Source of the DNA: Fen-999 sp044220545
Lineage (GTDB): Bacteria > Pseudomonadota > Gammaproteobacteria > Burkholderiales > Rhodocyclaceae
Reading direction: 5' to 3'
Assembly: GCA_044220545.1 (NCBI GenBank)
Contig: JBGAQX010000002.1
Span: 186,001 to 250,000 of the forward strand
DNA length: 64,000 nucleotides
Position numbers and translations under genes: made by a program. Below, in pieces: positions 27,625-36,246 of this stretch. Numbering within the stretch: position 1 is the stretch's first letter; the number at the start of each line of letters is the position of its first letter. Below the pieces are notes generated by a model. It had not been told where the DNA came from. It did no database searches and was given only the letters and a program-made list of their open reading frames with translations.

Positions 27625-27638
27625 TAAACGAACGTTTC
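27625..27638 (-). promoter_or_regulatory. PsrA-type operator
   Basis: On the minus strand this reads GAAACGTTCGTTTA, matching the known PsrA consensus (G/C)AAAC-N2-4-GTTT(G/C) at all core positions with a 4-base spacer; only the last base differs. It sits just downstream of the predicted -10, where a bound repressor would block transcription, and 21 bases before the regulator's ATG. Confidence 0.8.
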
Positions 27639-27639
27639 A

Positions 27640-27668
27640 ATCATACGTATGACTTTAGGTCAAGGCAA
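27640..27668 (-). promoter_or_regulatory. Sigma70-type promoter of the fatty-acid operon
   Basis: On the minus strand: -35 TTGCCT (27668-27663), 17-base spacer, -10 TATGAT (27645-27640). The -10 lies within a 12-bp palindrome TCATACGTATGA (27641-27652 plus one base). Transcription would start within or just before the PsrA-type operator and run through seven genes to the terminator at 17701-17725. Confidence 0.65.
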
Positions 27669-27783
27669 GTATTTTGATGAGCCGGAGTTCCTGCCTTGAC
27701 TAGGGCGACGGCGAGGTCGGGACATTCGGTATACTTGATCGGTTTTCTTCATCCCCCTTGAACCTCATGCCTGAACTGTCGTC

Positions 27784-28521
27784 ATGCGTATCCTGTTGAG
27801 CAACGACGACGGCTATGCGGCCCCGGGGCTCGCGGCGCTCGCCGAAGCACTGGCGCCGATCGCCGACATCACCGTCATCGCGCCCGAGCGCGACCGCAGC
27901 GGCGCCAGCAATTCCCTGACCCTCGACCGACCGCTGCGCCTGCGTCGCGCGGCCAACGGTTTCTATTTCGTCAATGGCACGCCGACCGACTGCGTGCATC
28001 TGGCCGTCACCGGTATGCTGGATCACCGGCCGGACATGGTCGTCTCCGGTATCAACCTGGGCGCCAACATGGGCGACGACACCATCTACTCCGGTACCGT
28101 GGCGGCCGCGATGGAAGGGTATCTGCTCGGGGTGCCGGCGATCGCCGTTTCCCTGGCCAGCAAGCACGGCAACCACTTTGCCACCGCCGCCCGGGTTGCC
28201 CGGCAACTGGTCGAGCGCTGCCAGCGGCAGGCCTTTGCCGAACCGGTGCTGCTCAACGTCAACGTGCCGGACGAGGCCGATGTGCATGGTCCGCGGGTCA
28301 CCCGTCTCGGTCGTCGCCACAAGGCGGAACCCGCCGTGCCGGTCGTGACGCCGCGCAACGAAACCGTCTATTGGGTGGGGGCCGCCGGAGAGGCCGCCGA
28401 CGCCGGCGAGGGCACGGACTTTCACGCCGTCGCCAACGGCTTCGTATCGGTGACGCCGCTGCAAATCGACCTCACGCACGTCGGGCAGATCGGCACGATC
28501 CAGGAGTGGCTGGTGAAATGA
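27784..28521 (+). CDS. surE: 5'/3'-nucleotidase SurE
   Basis: A 245-residue metal-dependent nucleotidase acting on nucleoside monophosphates, linked to stress survival. Metal-site motifs are at the N-terminus ('LLSNDDGYAAPG', Asp pair at 8-9) and in 'VSGINLGANMGDDTIYSGTV' (~87-106); 'ERDRSGASNSLT' carries the conserved Ser. Length is usual. It opens the surE-pcm-nlpD-rpoS block. A TATACT at 27730-27735 could be a -10, but no matching -35 was found. Confidence 0.96.
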   Translation: MRILLSNDDGYAAPGLAALAEALAPIADITVIAPERDRSGASNSLTLDRPLRLRRAANGFYFVNGTPTDCVHLAVTGMLDHRPDMVVSGINLGANMGDDTIYSGTVAAAMEGYLLGVPAIAVSLASKHGNHFATAARVARQLVERCQRQAFAEPVLLNVNVPDEADVHGPRVTRLGRRHKAEPAVPVVTPRNETVYWVGAAGEAADAGEGTDFHAVANGFVSVTPLQIDLTHVGQIGTIQEWLVK

Positions 28522-28600
28522 TGGCCCCCCACGCTCGCAAACCCGGCTCGCTGCCCCCCACGGGGGGGCGTATGCCTCCTTGGGGCGGCCCGGCGGAGGC
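28521..28600. repeat. 80-bp intergenic repeat, copy 1
   Basis: First of two identical 80-bp copies. It begins on the last base of the surE stop codon. The sequence has complementary G- and C-runs (GCCCCCCACGGGGGGGC region) able to form a hairpin, and ends GGCGGCCCGGCGGAGGC. The GC-rich motif resembles dispersed intergenic repeats of Betaproteobacteria. Confidence 0.9.
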
Positions 28601-28604
28601 ATGT

Positions 28605-28684
28605 ATGGCCCCCCACGCTCGCAAACCCGGCTCGCTGCCCCCCACGGGGGGGCGTATGCCTCCTTGGGGCGGCCCGGCGGAGGC
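28605..28684. repeat. 80-bp intergenic repeat, copy 2 (supplies pcm ribosome site)
   Basis: Second copy, identical to copy 1 by eye over 80 bases, separated from it by ATGT. Its final GGAGG (28679-28683) lies four bases before the pcm ATG at 28688 and so acts as the pcm Shine-Dalgarno. Confidence 0.9.
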
Positions 28685-28687
28685 AAG

Positions 28688-29344
28688 ATGACCGTGCTGC
28701 AGGGCATTGGCATGACCTCGCAGCGCACCCGTGCGCGCATGATCGAGCGCCTCCGCGAGCAGGGTATCCGTGACGACCGCGTGTTGACCGCGATGGCCGC
28801 CGTGCCGCGCCATGTCTTTGTCGGGCCGGCGCTCGCGCAGCGGGCCTACGAAGACACCGCGCTGCCGCTGATTCTCGGCCAGACCATTTCCCAACCCTAC
28901 GTCGTGGCGCGCATGATCGAGTTGCTGCTGGCCGGGCGCGCCGGGCTGGGCAAGACGCTGGAGGTGGGCGCCGGCTGCGGCTATCAGGCCGCCGTGCTCG
29001 GCACCCTCAGCCGGCAGGTCTTCGCCGTGGAACGTCTGGCGCCCTTGCTGGCGCAGGCGCGGGACAATCTTCGGCTGGCCAAACTCTCTCATGTGCGTCT
29101 GAAACACGCCGACGGCATGGCAGGGCTGCCGGAAGCGGCACCCTTTGATACCATCGTCGTCGCCGCGGCGGCGGCGGCCGTGCCGCGGGCACTGCTCGAC
29201 CAGTTGGCTCCCGGCGGGCGGCTGATGCTGCCCCTGGGCACGCATGACCAGATACTGAGCCTGTTCGAACGGACCGAGCAGGGCTTTGTCGAAACACGTT
29301 TTGATCCGGTGCGCTTCGTGCCGTTGTTGCCGGGAGTCGAATGA
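28688..29344 (+). CDS. pcm: Protein-L-isoaspartate O-methyltransferase
   Basis: A 218-residue cytoplasmic SAM enzyme that repairs isoaspartyl damage in proteins. Motifs: 'VPRHVFVGPALAQRAYEDTA' (~37-56), 'GQTISQPYVVARM' (substrate region), SAM motif I 'LEVGAGCGYQAAVL' (~95), and 'GGRLMLPLG'. ATG 28688 follows the repeat-derived ribosome site; a longer frame through the repeats is not credible. It is second in the surE-pcm-nlpD-rpoS block. Confidence 0.96.
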   Translation: MTVLQGIGMTSQRTRARMIERLREQGIRDDRVLTAMAAVPRHVFVGPALAQRAYEDTALPLILGQTISQPYVVARMIELLLAGRAGLGKTLEVGAGCGYQAAVLGTLSRQVFAVERLAPLLAQARDNLRLAKLSHVRLKHADGMAGLPEAAPFDTIVVAAAAAAVPRALLDQLAPGGRLMLPLGTHDQILSLFERTEQGFVETRFDPVRFVPLLPGVE

Positions 29345-29345
29345 G

Positions 29346-30299
29346 ATGAGGCCTTACCTGTTTGTGGTGATCCTGTTGGCGCTGGCCGGTTGTGGCAGCC
29401 GGCCGCCGGTACCGGTCGCCGACCGCGCCGCACCCGTGGTGGTCGAAGCCGGGGCGGCTGGCGCGGCAACCGCGCCCGCGGTCGCGGGGCCGCTGGTGGC
29501 GCGCCCTGGCTATTACATCGTCAAGAAGGGCGACACGGTGCGGCGCATCGCCCAGGAGCACGGCCAGGACCATCGGGATGTCGCGGCCTGGAACAACATG
29601 ACCGACCCCGGCAAGATCGAGGTTGGACAGGAACTGCGGGTGGCGCCGCCGGACGGCGCGGCGGTGGTCAAGCCGATTGCCGTGTCGGCACCCATTGTTG
29701 TCGTGACGGATTCTCCGTCGGTGGCGCCGAGTCCCGGTGGCGACAATGTCAAGCGGGAGCCAAAGGGCGGCAAGGTGGCGTACTCCGACCAGGCGCTGGC
29801 ACAGGTACGAGCCATGGAGGGCGCCCCCGCCATCGCGTCGGCAACCAAGCCACCGGAAAAAGTCGCCGACAAGCCCGCAACGCCGGCCGTGGCGCCGGCC
29901 GCCGCCATACCGGGCGGCGATGCCATCGACTGGACCTGGCCGGTGGCGGGCAAGGTGCTCAACGAGTTCGTCGAGGGCGGCGCCGGCAAGGAAAGCAACA
30001 AGGGTATCGACCTGGCCGGACGTACCGGCGAGCCCATTCAGGCCGCGGCCGCCGGCAAGGTCAACTATGTGGGCAGCTTGCGCGGCTACGGTGACTTCCT
30101 GGTCGTACACCACAACAGCGACTTCATCTCGGTCTACGCGCATACCAGCAAGATCCTGGTCAAGAAAGACCAGACGGTCGGCAAAGGCCAGAAGATCGCC
30201 GAGGTGGGCAGCTCCGATGCCGATCAGCCCAAGCTGCACTTCGAGATCCGGCGCCAGGGCAAGCCGGTCGATCCATTGAAACTCCTGCCGGCGCGATAG
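29346..30299 (+). CDS. nlpD: NlpD-type LysM/M23 lipoprotein
   Basis: A 317-residue outer-membrane lipoprotein with lipobox LAGC (Cys 16). A LysM peptidoglycan-binding domain (~55-100, 'YYIVKKGDTVRRIAQEHG') is followed by a Pro/Ala-rich linker and a C-terminal M23/LytM domain (~195-315). The active-site HxxxD is replaced ('NKGIDLAG'), although 'SVYAHTS' and 'KLHFEIR' remain. Like E. coli NlpD it should activate a septal amidase rather than cut peptidoglycan itself. It starts one base after the pcm stop, and its own stop overlaps the rpoS GTG. Confidence 0.94.
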   Translation: MRPYLFVVILLALAGCGSRPPVPVADRAAPVVVEAGAAGAATAPAVAGPLVARPGYYIVKKGDTVRRIAQEHGQDHRDVAAWNNMTDPGKIEVGQELRVAPPDGAAVVKPIAVSAPIVVVTDSPSVAPSPGGDNVKREPKGGKVAYSDQALAQVRAMEGAPAIASATKPPEKVADKPATPAVAPAAAIPGGDAIDWTWPVAGKVLNEFVEGGAGKESNKGIDLAGRTGEPIQAAAAGKVNYVGSLRGYGDFLVVHHNSDFISVYAHTSKILVKKDQTVGKGQKIAEVGSSDADQPKLHFEIRRQGKPVDPLKLLPAR

Positions 30300-31222
30300 T
30301 GGAACAGGACGGACTCAAGGAAGCGGGCGACGCCGATGTGGACGGGGGCGGTGTCGAGATCGACAGCGTCGGCGGTGAAGTCGACTTCATCGAGGACGTT
30401 ACCCAGCTTTACCTGAACGACATCGGTGCCAGTTCCCTGCTCTCGCCGGGCGAGGAGCTGAGGCTGGCCCGCGCCACGCGAGCGGGCGACTTCGCGGCGC
30501 GGCAGCGCATGATCGAGGCCAACCTGCGCCTTGTCGTGAGCATTGCCAAGCACTACCAGCATCGTGGCATTCCGCTCGACGATCTGATCGAGGAAGGCAA
30601 TCTGGGCCTGATTCATTCCCTGGAGAAGTTCGACCCCGAGCGGGGCTTCCGTTTTTCCACCTACGCCACCTGGTGGGTACGCCAGAACATCGAGCGGGCG
30701 ATCATGAACCAGTCGCGCACCATCCGGCTACCGATCCATGTGGTCAAGGAGCTCAACCTGGTGTTGCGCGCCCTGCGGCAACTGGAGTCGGCCGGCGAGA
30801 CGGATCGCCATGCCGATGCCGCCGCCGTGGCGCGACTGCTCGATCGACCGGTCGAGGAAGTCCGCCATCTGCTGGCCTACAACGAGCGTACCGCCTCGCT
30901 CGACGCGCCGCTGGAGGTCGATTCAGACCTCTCCGTTTCGGACGCGATCGCCGACGACGTGGTCGAGTCGCCCGAGCATCATCTCGAACAGGCGGAAATC
31001 GAGGCGCGCATTGCCGAGTGGGTGGCGCGTCTGTCGGACAAGCAGCGTCGGGTCATCGAGCGCCGCTATGGTTTGAACGGCGGCGAGGTCGCGACCCTGG
31101 AAGATCTGGCCAACGATCTGGGCATCACTCGCGAGCGGGTACGGCAGATTCAGCTCGAGGCATTGAGCCAGTTGCGCCGGCAACTCGTCCGCGAGGGCGT
31201 GGGCAAGGACGCGGTGCTGTAA
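30299..31222 (+). CDS. rpoS: Stationary-phase sigma factor RpoS
   Basis: A 307-residue sigma70-family factor. Region 1.2 is 'VTQLYLNDIGASSLLSPGEE', region 2 has 'LRLVVSIAKHYQHRGIPLDD' and 'GFRFSTYATWWVRQNIERA', region 3 'RTIRLPIHVVKELN', and region 4.2 the HTH 'LANDLGITRERVRQIQLEAL'. The short region 1 and gene order identify it as RpoS rather than RpoD. The start GTG at 30299 overlaps the nlpD stop. In relatives an rpoS promoter lies within nlpD; none was resolved here. Confidence 0.96.
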   Translation: MEQDGLKEAGDADVDGGGVEIDSVGGEVDFIEDVTQLYLNDIGASSLLSPGEELRLARATRAGDFAARQRMIEANLRLVVSIAKHYQHRGIPLDDLIEEGNLGLIHSLEKFDPERGFRFSTYATWWVRQNIERAIMNQSRTIRLPIHVVKELNLVLRALRQLESAGETDRHADAAAVARLLDRPVEEVRHLLAYNERTASLDAPLEVDSDLSVSDAIADDVVESPEHHLEQAEIEARIAEWVARLSDKQRRVIERRYGLNGGEVATLEDLANDLGITRERVRQIQLEALSQLRRQLVREGVGKDAVL

Positions 31223-31240
31223 GGCGCGCGGTGCTGTAAG
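31211..31240 (+). repeat. 13-bp direct duplication at the rpoS stop
   Basis: GCGGTGCTGTAAG occurs at 31211-31223 and again at 31228-31240. The first copy holds the last two rpoS codons and the TAA stop. It looks like a small slippage or duplication scar just past the gene end. Confidence 0.8.
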
Positions 31241-31253
31241 ACGTCTTGCGGCT

Positions 31254-32264
31254 TCAGTTGGCCGGCGTTTCGGGCCGCGCCGCTCTCAGTCTTTCGGCCA
31301 GATCCATCACGGCGGCGGCGTAGAAACTGCTGCGGTTGTAGCGGGTCAGCACGAAGAAGTTGTTGAAGCCGAGGCGATACTCGGTGGGCGCGTCGGGCGA
31401 TGTGAGGTCGATCAGCGCCGCCGGTCGCGCCGGCGCCCCTTCCGTCTGAACGCCAAACGCGGCCATTTCCGCCGGTAGCCGCACGGGCCGAATGCCTTCG
31501 GCGACCAGTGCGGCGGGGTCGCCGCCGACCCGTACCGTACGGGCAATCTCCTCCCCGGTCAGCCAGCCGTGTTCGGCGAGAAAGCGGCCGACGCTGCCAA
31601 TGGCGTCGACGCTGCTGCCGGACAGGTCGATACGGCCATCGCGGTCGAAGTCGACGGCGTAGCGGCGCTGGCTGGAGGGAAGAAACTGCGGCAGGCCGAT
31701 GGCGCCGGCGTACGAACCGCGATAAGTCCACGGGTCGCGTTGCTCTTCGCGGGCCAGTAGCAGCAAGGCTTCCAGTTCGCCGCGAAACAGGTCGGCGCGT
31801 GGCGGGTAGTCGAAGGCGAGATTGGTCAAAGCGTTGAAGGCGTGGAAGTTGCCGGTATGCTGGCCATAGAAAGTCTCGACGCCGATGATGGCAACCATGA
31901 CCTCGGCCGGTACGCCATAGATTGCCTCGGCCCGAGCCAGGGTGGTGGCGTGGTCGTCCCAGAAGGCCAACCCGCCGGCGATGCGCCGGGGTTCGACGAA
32001 TCGCCCCCGATAGGCCCGCCAGGAACGCACAGCCGGGTCGGCTGGCGGCGCGATTGCCTTCAGCACCGCCGGGCTGGGTCTTGCCTTGCCGAACTGGAGG
32101 CGCAGGGTCGCCGGGTCGAAGCCGTTGCGTTGCGCCATCTCGGCAATGAACGCCTGGACATCGACCCGCTCGGGGTAGGGTTGGGCGCCGGCCTCGGGGA
32201 CGCGGGTCGTGGCGACCAGGGCGACCAGTGCGAGCAGGCGGGCGGTTCGGGCGAATCGGGTCAT
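31254..32264 (-). CDS. mltB: Lytic murein transglycosylase B
   Basis: A 336-residue periplasmic enzyme cleaving glycan strands to 1,6-anhydro products. It has a signal peptide (LLALVALVATTRVPEAGAQ) without a lipobox cysteine, so it is probably soluble, unlike lipidated E. coli MltB. The catalytic glutamate lies in 'AIIGVETFYGQHTG' (~115). 'GSYAGAIGLPQFLPSS' and 'DFDRDGRIDLSGSS' are family signatures. ATG 32264 overlaps the tgpA stop by four bases, making it last in the moxR operon. Confidence 0.94.
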   Translation of the reverse strand: MTRFARTARLLALVALVATTRVPEAGAQPYPERVDVQAFIAEMAQRNGFDPATLRLQFGKARPSPAVLKAIAPPADPAVRSWRAYRGRFVEPRRIAGGLAFWDDHATTLARAEAIYGVPAEVMVAIIGVETFYGQHTGNFHAFNALTNLAFDYPPRADLFRGELEALLLLAREEQRDPWTYRGSYAGAIGLPQFLPSSQRRYAVDFDRDGRIDLSGSSVDAIGSVGRFLAEHGWLTGEEIARTVRVGGDPAALVAEGIRPVRLPAEMAAFGVQTEGAPARPAALIDLTSPDAPTEYRLGFNNFFVLTRYNRSSFYAAAVMDLAERLRAARPETPAN

Positions 32265-34228
32265 GGGTGGAAGGTGGTGATTCGGTGGCGTAGTTGATCG
32301 ATCAGCGCGGCCGCGTCGGAACTGCACGGGCCGTAGCGCAGCCGTGCGTAAAGAGCGGCCATGGCGCGCATGTCGGCGGCCGCCGCGGGCAGGGCGGTCG
32401 CCACGCGCTCCGCGTAGTCGAGCGGACCTTCGGCGGCTTGCCGCGCCAGGCCCCGGCGGGCGAGCCGTTTCGAGAGCCTGACCCACAGGGCGGCGGCGGG
32501 GTCGAGGCACCGCCGCTGGCGCAATGTCCAGGCGGCCAACGCCAGCATGGCGACGCCGGATAGGACCGTCAGCACCGCCGTCATGCCGCGCCAGTCCGGT
32601 TCGGCCATGCCCAGCCGCCGGAGCAGTTGCCGCTGGCGTTCCGGGTTGTAGCCGAGCACCCACTGGTTCCAGGTGTTGGTAACCGCGTCCCAGCGGAAGC
32701 GCAAGTCGCGCAGCCACGCGAGATCGACGCGCATCAATATCGGCAGCGGATCGCCGGCCGGCACGGCGGCCGCCAGGTTGAGGTCGATGCGCGTTGGCGC
32801 GCTGATGGCGGTGGGATCCACGCGCAGCCAGCCTCGATTGGCCAGCCAGACCTCGGTCCACGCGTGAGCGTCGTATTGCCGCACGGTCAGGTAGCCGTCC
32901 ACCGGATTTTCTTCACCACCCTGATAGCCGGTGACGACCCGGGCCGGTACGCCGGCGGCGCGCAGGGCGACGGCGAAAGCGTTGGCGAAATGTTCGCAGA
33001 AGCCTTGCTTGGTATCGAAGAGGAACTCGTCGGCGGTCTGCTCGCCGAGCAGCGGCGGCGACAGGGTATAGATCAGGCCCTGGCGGAGGAAGAAGGCTTG
33101 CGCCTGGCGCAGGATGTCCTCGTCACTGGCCGCCGATGCGCGCCAGCCGGCGGCCAGTTCCCGGATGCGCGGATTGGAGCCCGCCGGCAACTGCGCGGCC
33201 TTGGCGCGCAGCGTTTCGGGATCGTCCTGTCCGGCATGCAGGTCCGGGTAGGAGCGCAGGCCATAGCGTCGCCGGCTGGTCACCGGCTCCCGGGCCAGGA
33301 GCTGATAGTCGGGCGTGGCCAGGCTGTCCGCCGCTGTCTGGCCGGGTAGTTCGAGGGCGAACAGCCAGGGCTTGCCGTGCGGCTCGAGGGTGATTTCGTA
33401 ATCGATGCCGCCAACGGCGGGCTCGGCATAGGGCAATTGGCGCCTGGGCGCCGAACGGCTCGCGTGCCAGGCGCGGCCGTCGAACTCGCTCAACACCGGG
33501 CCGCGCCAGTAGAGCTGCTGGCGTGCTGGCAGGGCGGTCGCCGCCGAAAAGCGGACGCGGAAGGCGATGGCGTCGGACTGGGAAAGCTGGCTGATGGCGC
33601 CGGGGGTCATGGTCTCGGAAAGTCCGGTGAGGGCGCTGTTGGCATCCTTGGGCAGCCCCCAGAGTGGCCCCTGGACGCGGGGAAACAGCACAAATAGCAG
33701 CAGCATGAAGGGAGTGGCCTGCAACAGCATCGTCGCGGCCTGACGTAGCTGGGCCTTGGGCGGCGACCGGTGGTCGGCCAGGCTGAGCAGCGTGGCTGTC
33801 GCCACGAGCGTGCCGAATGCCGTGGCGATGGCGGCGGGAATCGCCTGTGAATAGAAGAACTGGGCCAGGGCCAGGAAATAGGCGAGGAACACGATGGCCA
33901 GGCCGTCGCGCGCCGTGCGTGCTTCCAGTTGCTTCAGGGCGAGAAAGAGAATCAGCAGGGCGACGCCTGGATTCTGGCCGAACAGGGTGCGGAACTGGAA
34001 CATCACGCCGCCGCTGCCGGCGAAGACCAACAGGATCAGCAGCCAGCGTGCCGGCAGCGCTTGGCCCCGCCAGGCCAGCCAGCCGCGCCAGACGAAGGTC
34101 GCCAGGGCGGCGGCCGTCAGCCAGACAGGTACGTGCGGCGCCAGCGGCGCCATGACGGCAAGGCCGGTAGCCAGCAGCCACCAGACCTGTGCCAGGTCGA
34201 GCGGCGGGTGTCTGGCGGCCCTAGCCAT
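32261..34228 (-). CDS. tgpA: TgpA-type membrane transglutaminase
   Basis: A 655-residue inner-membrane protein: about five N-terminal membrane helices, a periplasmic transglutaminase-like domain, another membrane helix (~550) and a cytoplasmic DUF4129-like tail. The catalytic triad is visible: Cys in 'TKQGFCEHFANAFAVALR', His in 'QYDAHAWTEVWL', Asp in 'WLRVDPTA'. The family is linked to cell-envelope integrity. It overlaps the DUF58 gene by eight bases and mltB by four, in the usual moxR-DUF58-transglutaminase order. Confidence 0.95.
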   Translation of the reverse strand: MARAARHPPLDLAQVWWLLATGLAVMAPLAPHVPVWLTAAALATFVWRGWLAWRGQALPARWLLILLVFAGSGGVMFQFRTLFGQNPGVALLILFLALKQLEARTARDGLAIVFLAYFLALAQFFYSQAIPAAIATAFGTLVATATLLSLADHRSPPKAQLRQAATMLLQATPFMLLLFVLFPRVQGPLWGLPKDANSALTGLSETMTPGAISQLSQSDAIAFRVRFSAATALPARQQLYWRGPVLSEFDGRAWHASRSAPRRQLPYAEPAVGGIDYEITLEPHGKPWLFALELPGQTAADSLATPDYQLLAREPVTSRRRYGLRSYPDLHAGQDDPETLRAKAAQLPAGSNPRIRELAAGWRASAASDEDILRQAQAFFLRQGLIYTLSPPLLGEQTADEFLFDTKQGFCEHFANAFAVALRAAGVPARVVTGYQGGEENPVDGYLTVRQYDAHAWTEVWLANRGWLRVDPTAISAPTRIDLNLAAAVPAGDPLPILMRVDLAWLRDLRFRWDAVTNTWNQWVLGYNPERQRQLLRRLGMAEPDWRGMTAVLTVLSGVAMLALAAWTLRQRRCLDPAAALWVRLSKRLARRGLARQAAEGPLDYAERVATALPAAAADMRAMAALYARLRYGPCSSDAAALIDQLRHRITTFHP

Positions 34229-35192
34229 GGTCGTAGAGCGCGAGCGCGCTCAATGCCGCATGCAGTTGGGTCGGGCCGTGGCTGGGCGGCAGATGGGTGC
34301 CCGGCAGGCGCAGCCCCCAGTCGAGACCGGCGGCGTCGGCGTCCAGCGCCCAGCGGGCCAGGGTCGACAAACGGCTTTCGACATCGAGACCCGCCAGTTG
34401 GTCCCAATCGAGCCACAATCTGGCGCTGCTGGTGCCATCGAATTGCTTGGCCAGCAGGGGGGCGTCGTGGCCTTGCCGGGCCGCCACCTTCCAGGCGACA
34501 TGGCGCGGCGGATCGGCCGGCTGGTGGCCGCGCAGTCCGGCGAAGTCGTCGCTGCCTCGCCCGCCGCCAAGGTGCTCGCCGGAGTCGCCGGCGGCATGTG
34601 GCAGTGGCGGTGCCGTGGTCGCCGGTTGCGGATAGACGAGGCAGCGGAAGTCCGGCGCGCAATAGGCCCAGGCGCGCACCAGACCGAGTGGAAAGGTGGT
34701 CTCCAGGCCGATTCTCGGCAGCGCCAGCGGCCCGCGACGTTTGGTTGCCACGCGGAGGCACGCGTCGGTGGCTTCGCCGCTGGCGACGTCGACCTTGGTC
34801 TCCTCGCCGCCGGGCAGCCAGAGCCGGATGGCCCGTCGCTCGATCGGGCCGCCGGTGCCTTGCAGAATCAGGTGGAAGCTGGCCGTCTCGCCGGCGAAAA
34901 CAGCCGGTGCCCGCCCGGGGGCGATGCTCAGCCGAACCAGGTTGCGAAAGGTGTGGAGGATGGCGGTAACGCCCAGACCGGCGAGCAGGAAGGTGAGCAC
35001 GTAGCCGAGGCTGAGGTTGTAGTTGATGGCGCCGAGCAGCATGACGAGCAGGGCGGCGGCGTAGCCCAGGCCGGCGCGCGTCGGCAGGACATAGACGCGG
35101 CGCTGGCCGAGCACGATCGGCACCGGCTCCGGCGGCCGGACGCGCAGGGCCCAGGCGATGAAGGTCTCGCGCAGCGTGACGGTCAGTCGCAT
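34221..35192 (-). CDS. DUF58-domain membrane protein
   Basis: A 323-residue protein with two N-terminal hydrophobic helices ('GLGYAAALLVMLLGAINYNL', 'VLTFLLAGLGVTAILHT') and a DUF58/vWA-like C-terminal half. The family segment is around 'DDFAGLRGHQPADPPRHVAW', a variant of the usual GxEFxxLRxYxxGDxxRxIxW motif. ATG 35192 lies 17 bases after moxR; a longer frame overlapping moxR is a shadow. Function is inferred from the conserved moxR-DUF58-tgpA operon: chaperone-ATPase-assisted envelope assembly. Confidence 0.88.
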   Translation of the reverse strand: MRLTVTLRETFIAWALRVRPPEPVPIVLGQRRVYVLPTRAGLGYAAALLVMLLGAINYNLSLGYVLTFLLAGLGVTAILHTFRNLVRLSIAPGRAPAVFAGETASFHLILQGTGGPIERRAIRLWLPGGEETKVDVASGEATDACLRVATKRRGPLALPRIGLETTFPLGLVRAWAYCAPDFRCLVYPQPATTAPPLPHAAGDSGEHLGGGRGSDDFAGLRGHQPADPPRHVAWKVAARQGHDAPLLAKQFDGTSSARLWLDWDQLAGLDVESRLSTLARWALDADAAGLDWGLRLPGTHLPPSHGPTQLHAALSALALYDHG

Positions 35193-35209
35193 CGAGCCGG
35201 TCGGTGTGA

Positions 35210-36142
35210 CTAGGGTAGCGGGACGGCCTCGATCAGCCGCTCCACCGACCCGGCGGTGCCGCCGCCGGCAAGGTTGCCGGCGGGCCGCAGGCGATGGCCG
35301 GCGACGCCGGGCAATACCGCCTGGACGTCTTCCGGCAAGACGTGGTCGCGTCCCGCCAGCCACGCCCAGGCGCGCGCCGAGGCCAGCAGGGCCAGGGCCG
35401 CCCGCGGCGACAGGCCGATCTGCCAGTCGGCCGAAGTCCGGGTGTGGCCGGCCAGGGCCTGGACGTAGTCGATCAGCGGTTCGGCGACATGGACTTGCCG
35501 CACCGATGCCTGATGGGCCAGCAGTGTTGCCGGGTCGATGCACGGGGCCATGCCGGCGAGCATTTCCCGGCGGTCGGCGCCGGCCAGCAGTTCCCGCTCG
35601 GCGGCACGGTCCGGATAGCCGAGCTCGATGCGCATCAGAAAGCGGTCGAGCTGCGATTCCGGTAGCGGAAAGGTGCCGATCTGATAGGCGGGGTTCTGCG
35701 TGGCGATGACGAAGAAGGGCGCCGGCAGCGGGCGGGTCTGGCCTTCGGCCGTCACTTGCCGTTCTTCCATCGCTTCCAGAAGGGCGCTCTGCGTCTTCGG
35801 CGTGGCACGGTTGATCTCGTCGGCCAGTACCAGTTGGGCGAAAATCGGCCCGGGGTGGAAGTTGAAGGCGCTGGTTTCACGGTCGAAAATGGAAACGCCG
35901 AGAATGTCCGCCGGCAGCATGTCGCTGGTGAACTGGATGCGCTGGAAGTGGAGGCCGAGCAGTTGGGCCAGCACATGGGCCAGTGTGGTCTTGCCGACGC
36001 CGGGCAGATCCTCGATCAGCAGGTGGCCGCGGGCGAGCAGGCATGCCAAGGCCAGCCGAACCTGTCTTTCCTTGCCCAGAACGACGCGACCGGCCGCGGC
36101 AACAACGATTTCCATCGGGCTGGGGGGAGTCGGAGAACGCAT
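35210..36142 (-). CDS. MoxR-family AAA ATPase
   Basis: A protein of about 310 residues. Walker A is 'LPGVGKTTLAH', Walker B 'LVLADEINRA', sensor 1 'FFVIATQNPAYQIGTFPLPE', and the Arg finger is in 'ESQLDRFLMRI'. MoxR proteins act as chaperones that activate partner vWA/DUF58 proteins. The start is uncertain: ATG 36142 gives a family-like N-terminus. ATG 36229 would add 29 poorly conserved residues and leave only 17 bases to the divergent gene, so the shorter form is preferred. Confidence 0.9.
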   Translation of the reverse strand: MRSPTPPSPMEIVVAAAGRVVLGKERQVRLALACLLARGHLLIEDLPGVGKTTLAHVLAQLLGLHFQRIQFTSDMLPADILGVSIFDRETSAFNFHPGPIFAQLVLADEINRATPKTQSALLEAMEERQVTAEGQTRPLPAPFFVIATQNPAYQIGTFPLPESQLDRFLMRIELGYPDRAAERELLAGADRREMLAGMAPCIDPATLLAHQASVRQVHVAEPLIDYVQALAGHTRTSADWQIGLSPRAALALLASARAWAWLAGRDHVLPEDVQAVLPGVAGHRLRPAGNLAGGGTAGSVERLIEAVPLP

Positions 36143-36246
36143 GGATTGGGCGGCGGACGGAATAGCGGATTGCACGGCGGAACGCGACAAACGACCGGAA
36201 ATCGCGTCATAATGATCGACTCGTTTCATTGTATGCCAATCCCGAC

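Noticed and set aside
27605..27640. TTG start at 27640 for the TetR regulator
   Set aside because: The TTG lies next to the predicted -10 and upstream of the operator; ATG 27604 fits both sites.
27696..27735. TTGACT...TATACT as a surE promoter
   Set aside because: The spacing is 28 bases, too long for a sigma70 promoter.
28580..28687. N-terminal extension of pcm through the repeat
   Set aside because: The extension encodes low-complexity repeat sequence and bypasses a clear ribosome site at 28679-28683.
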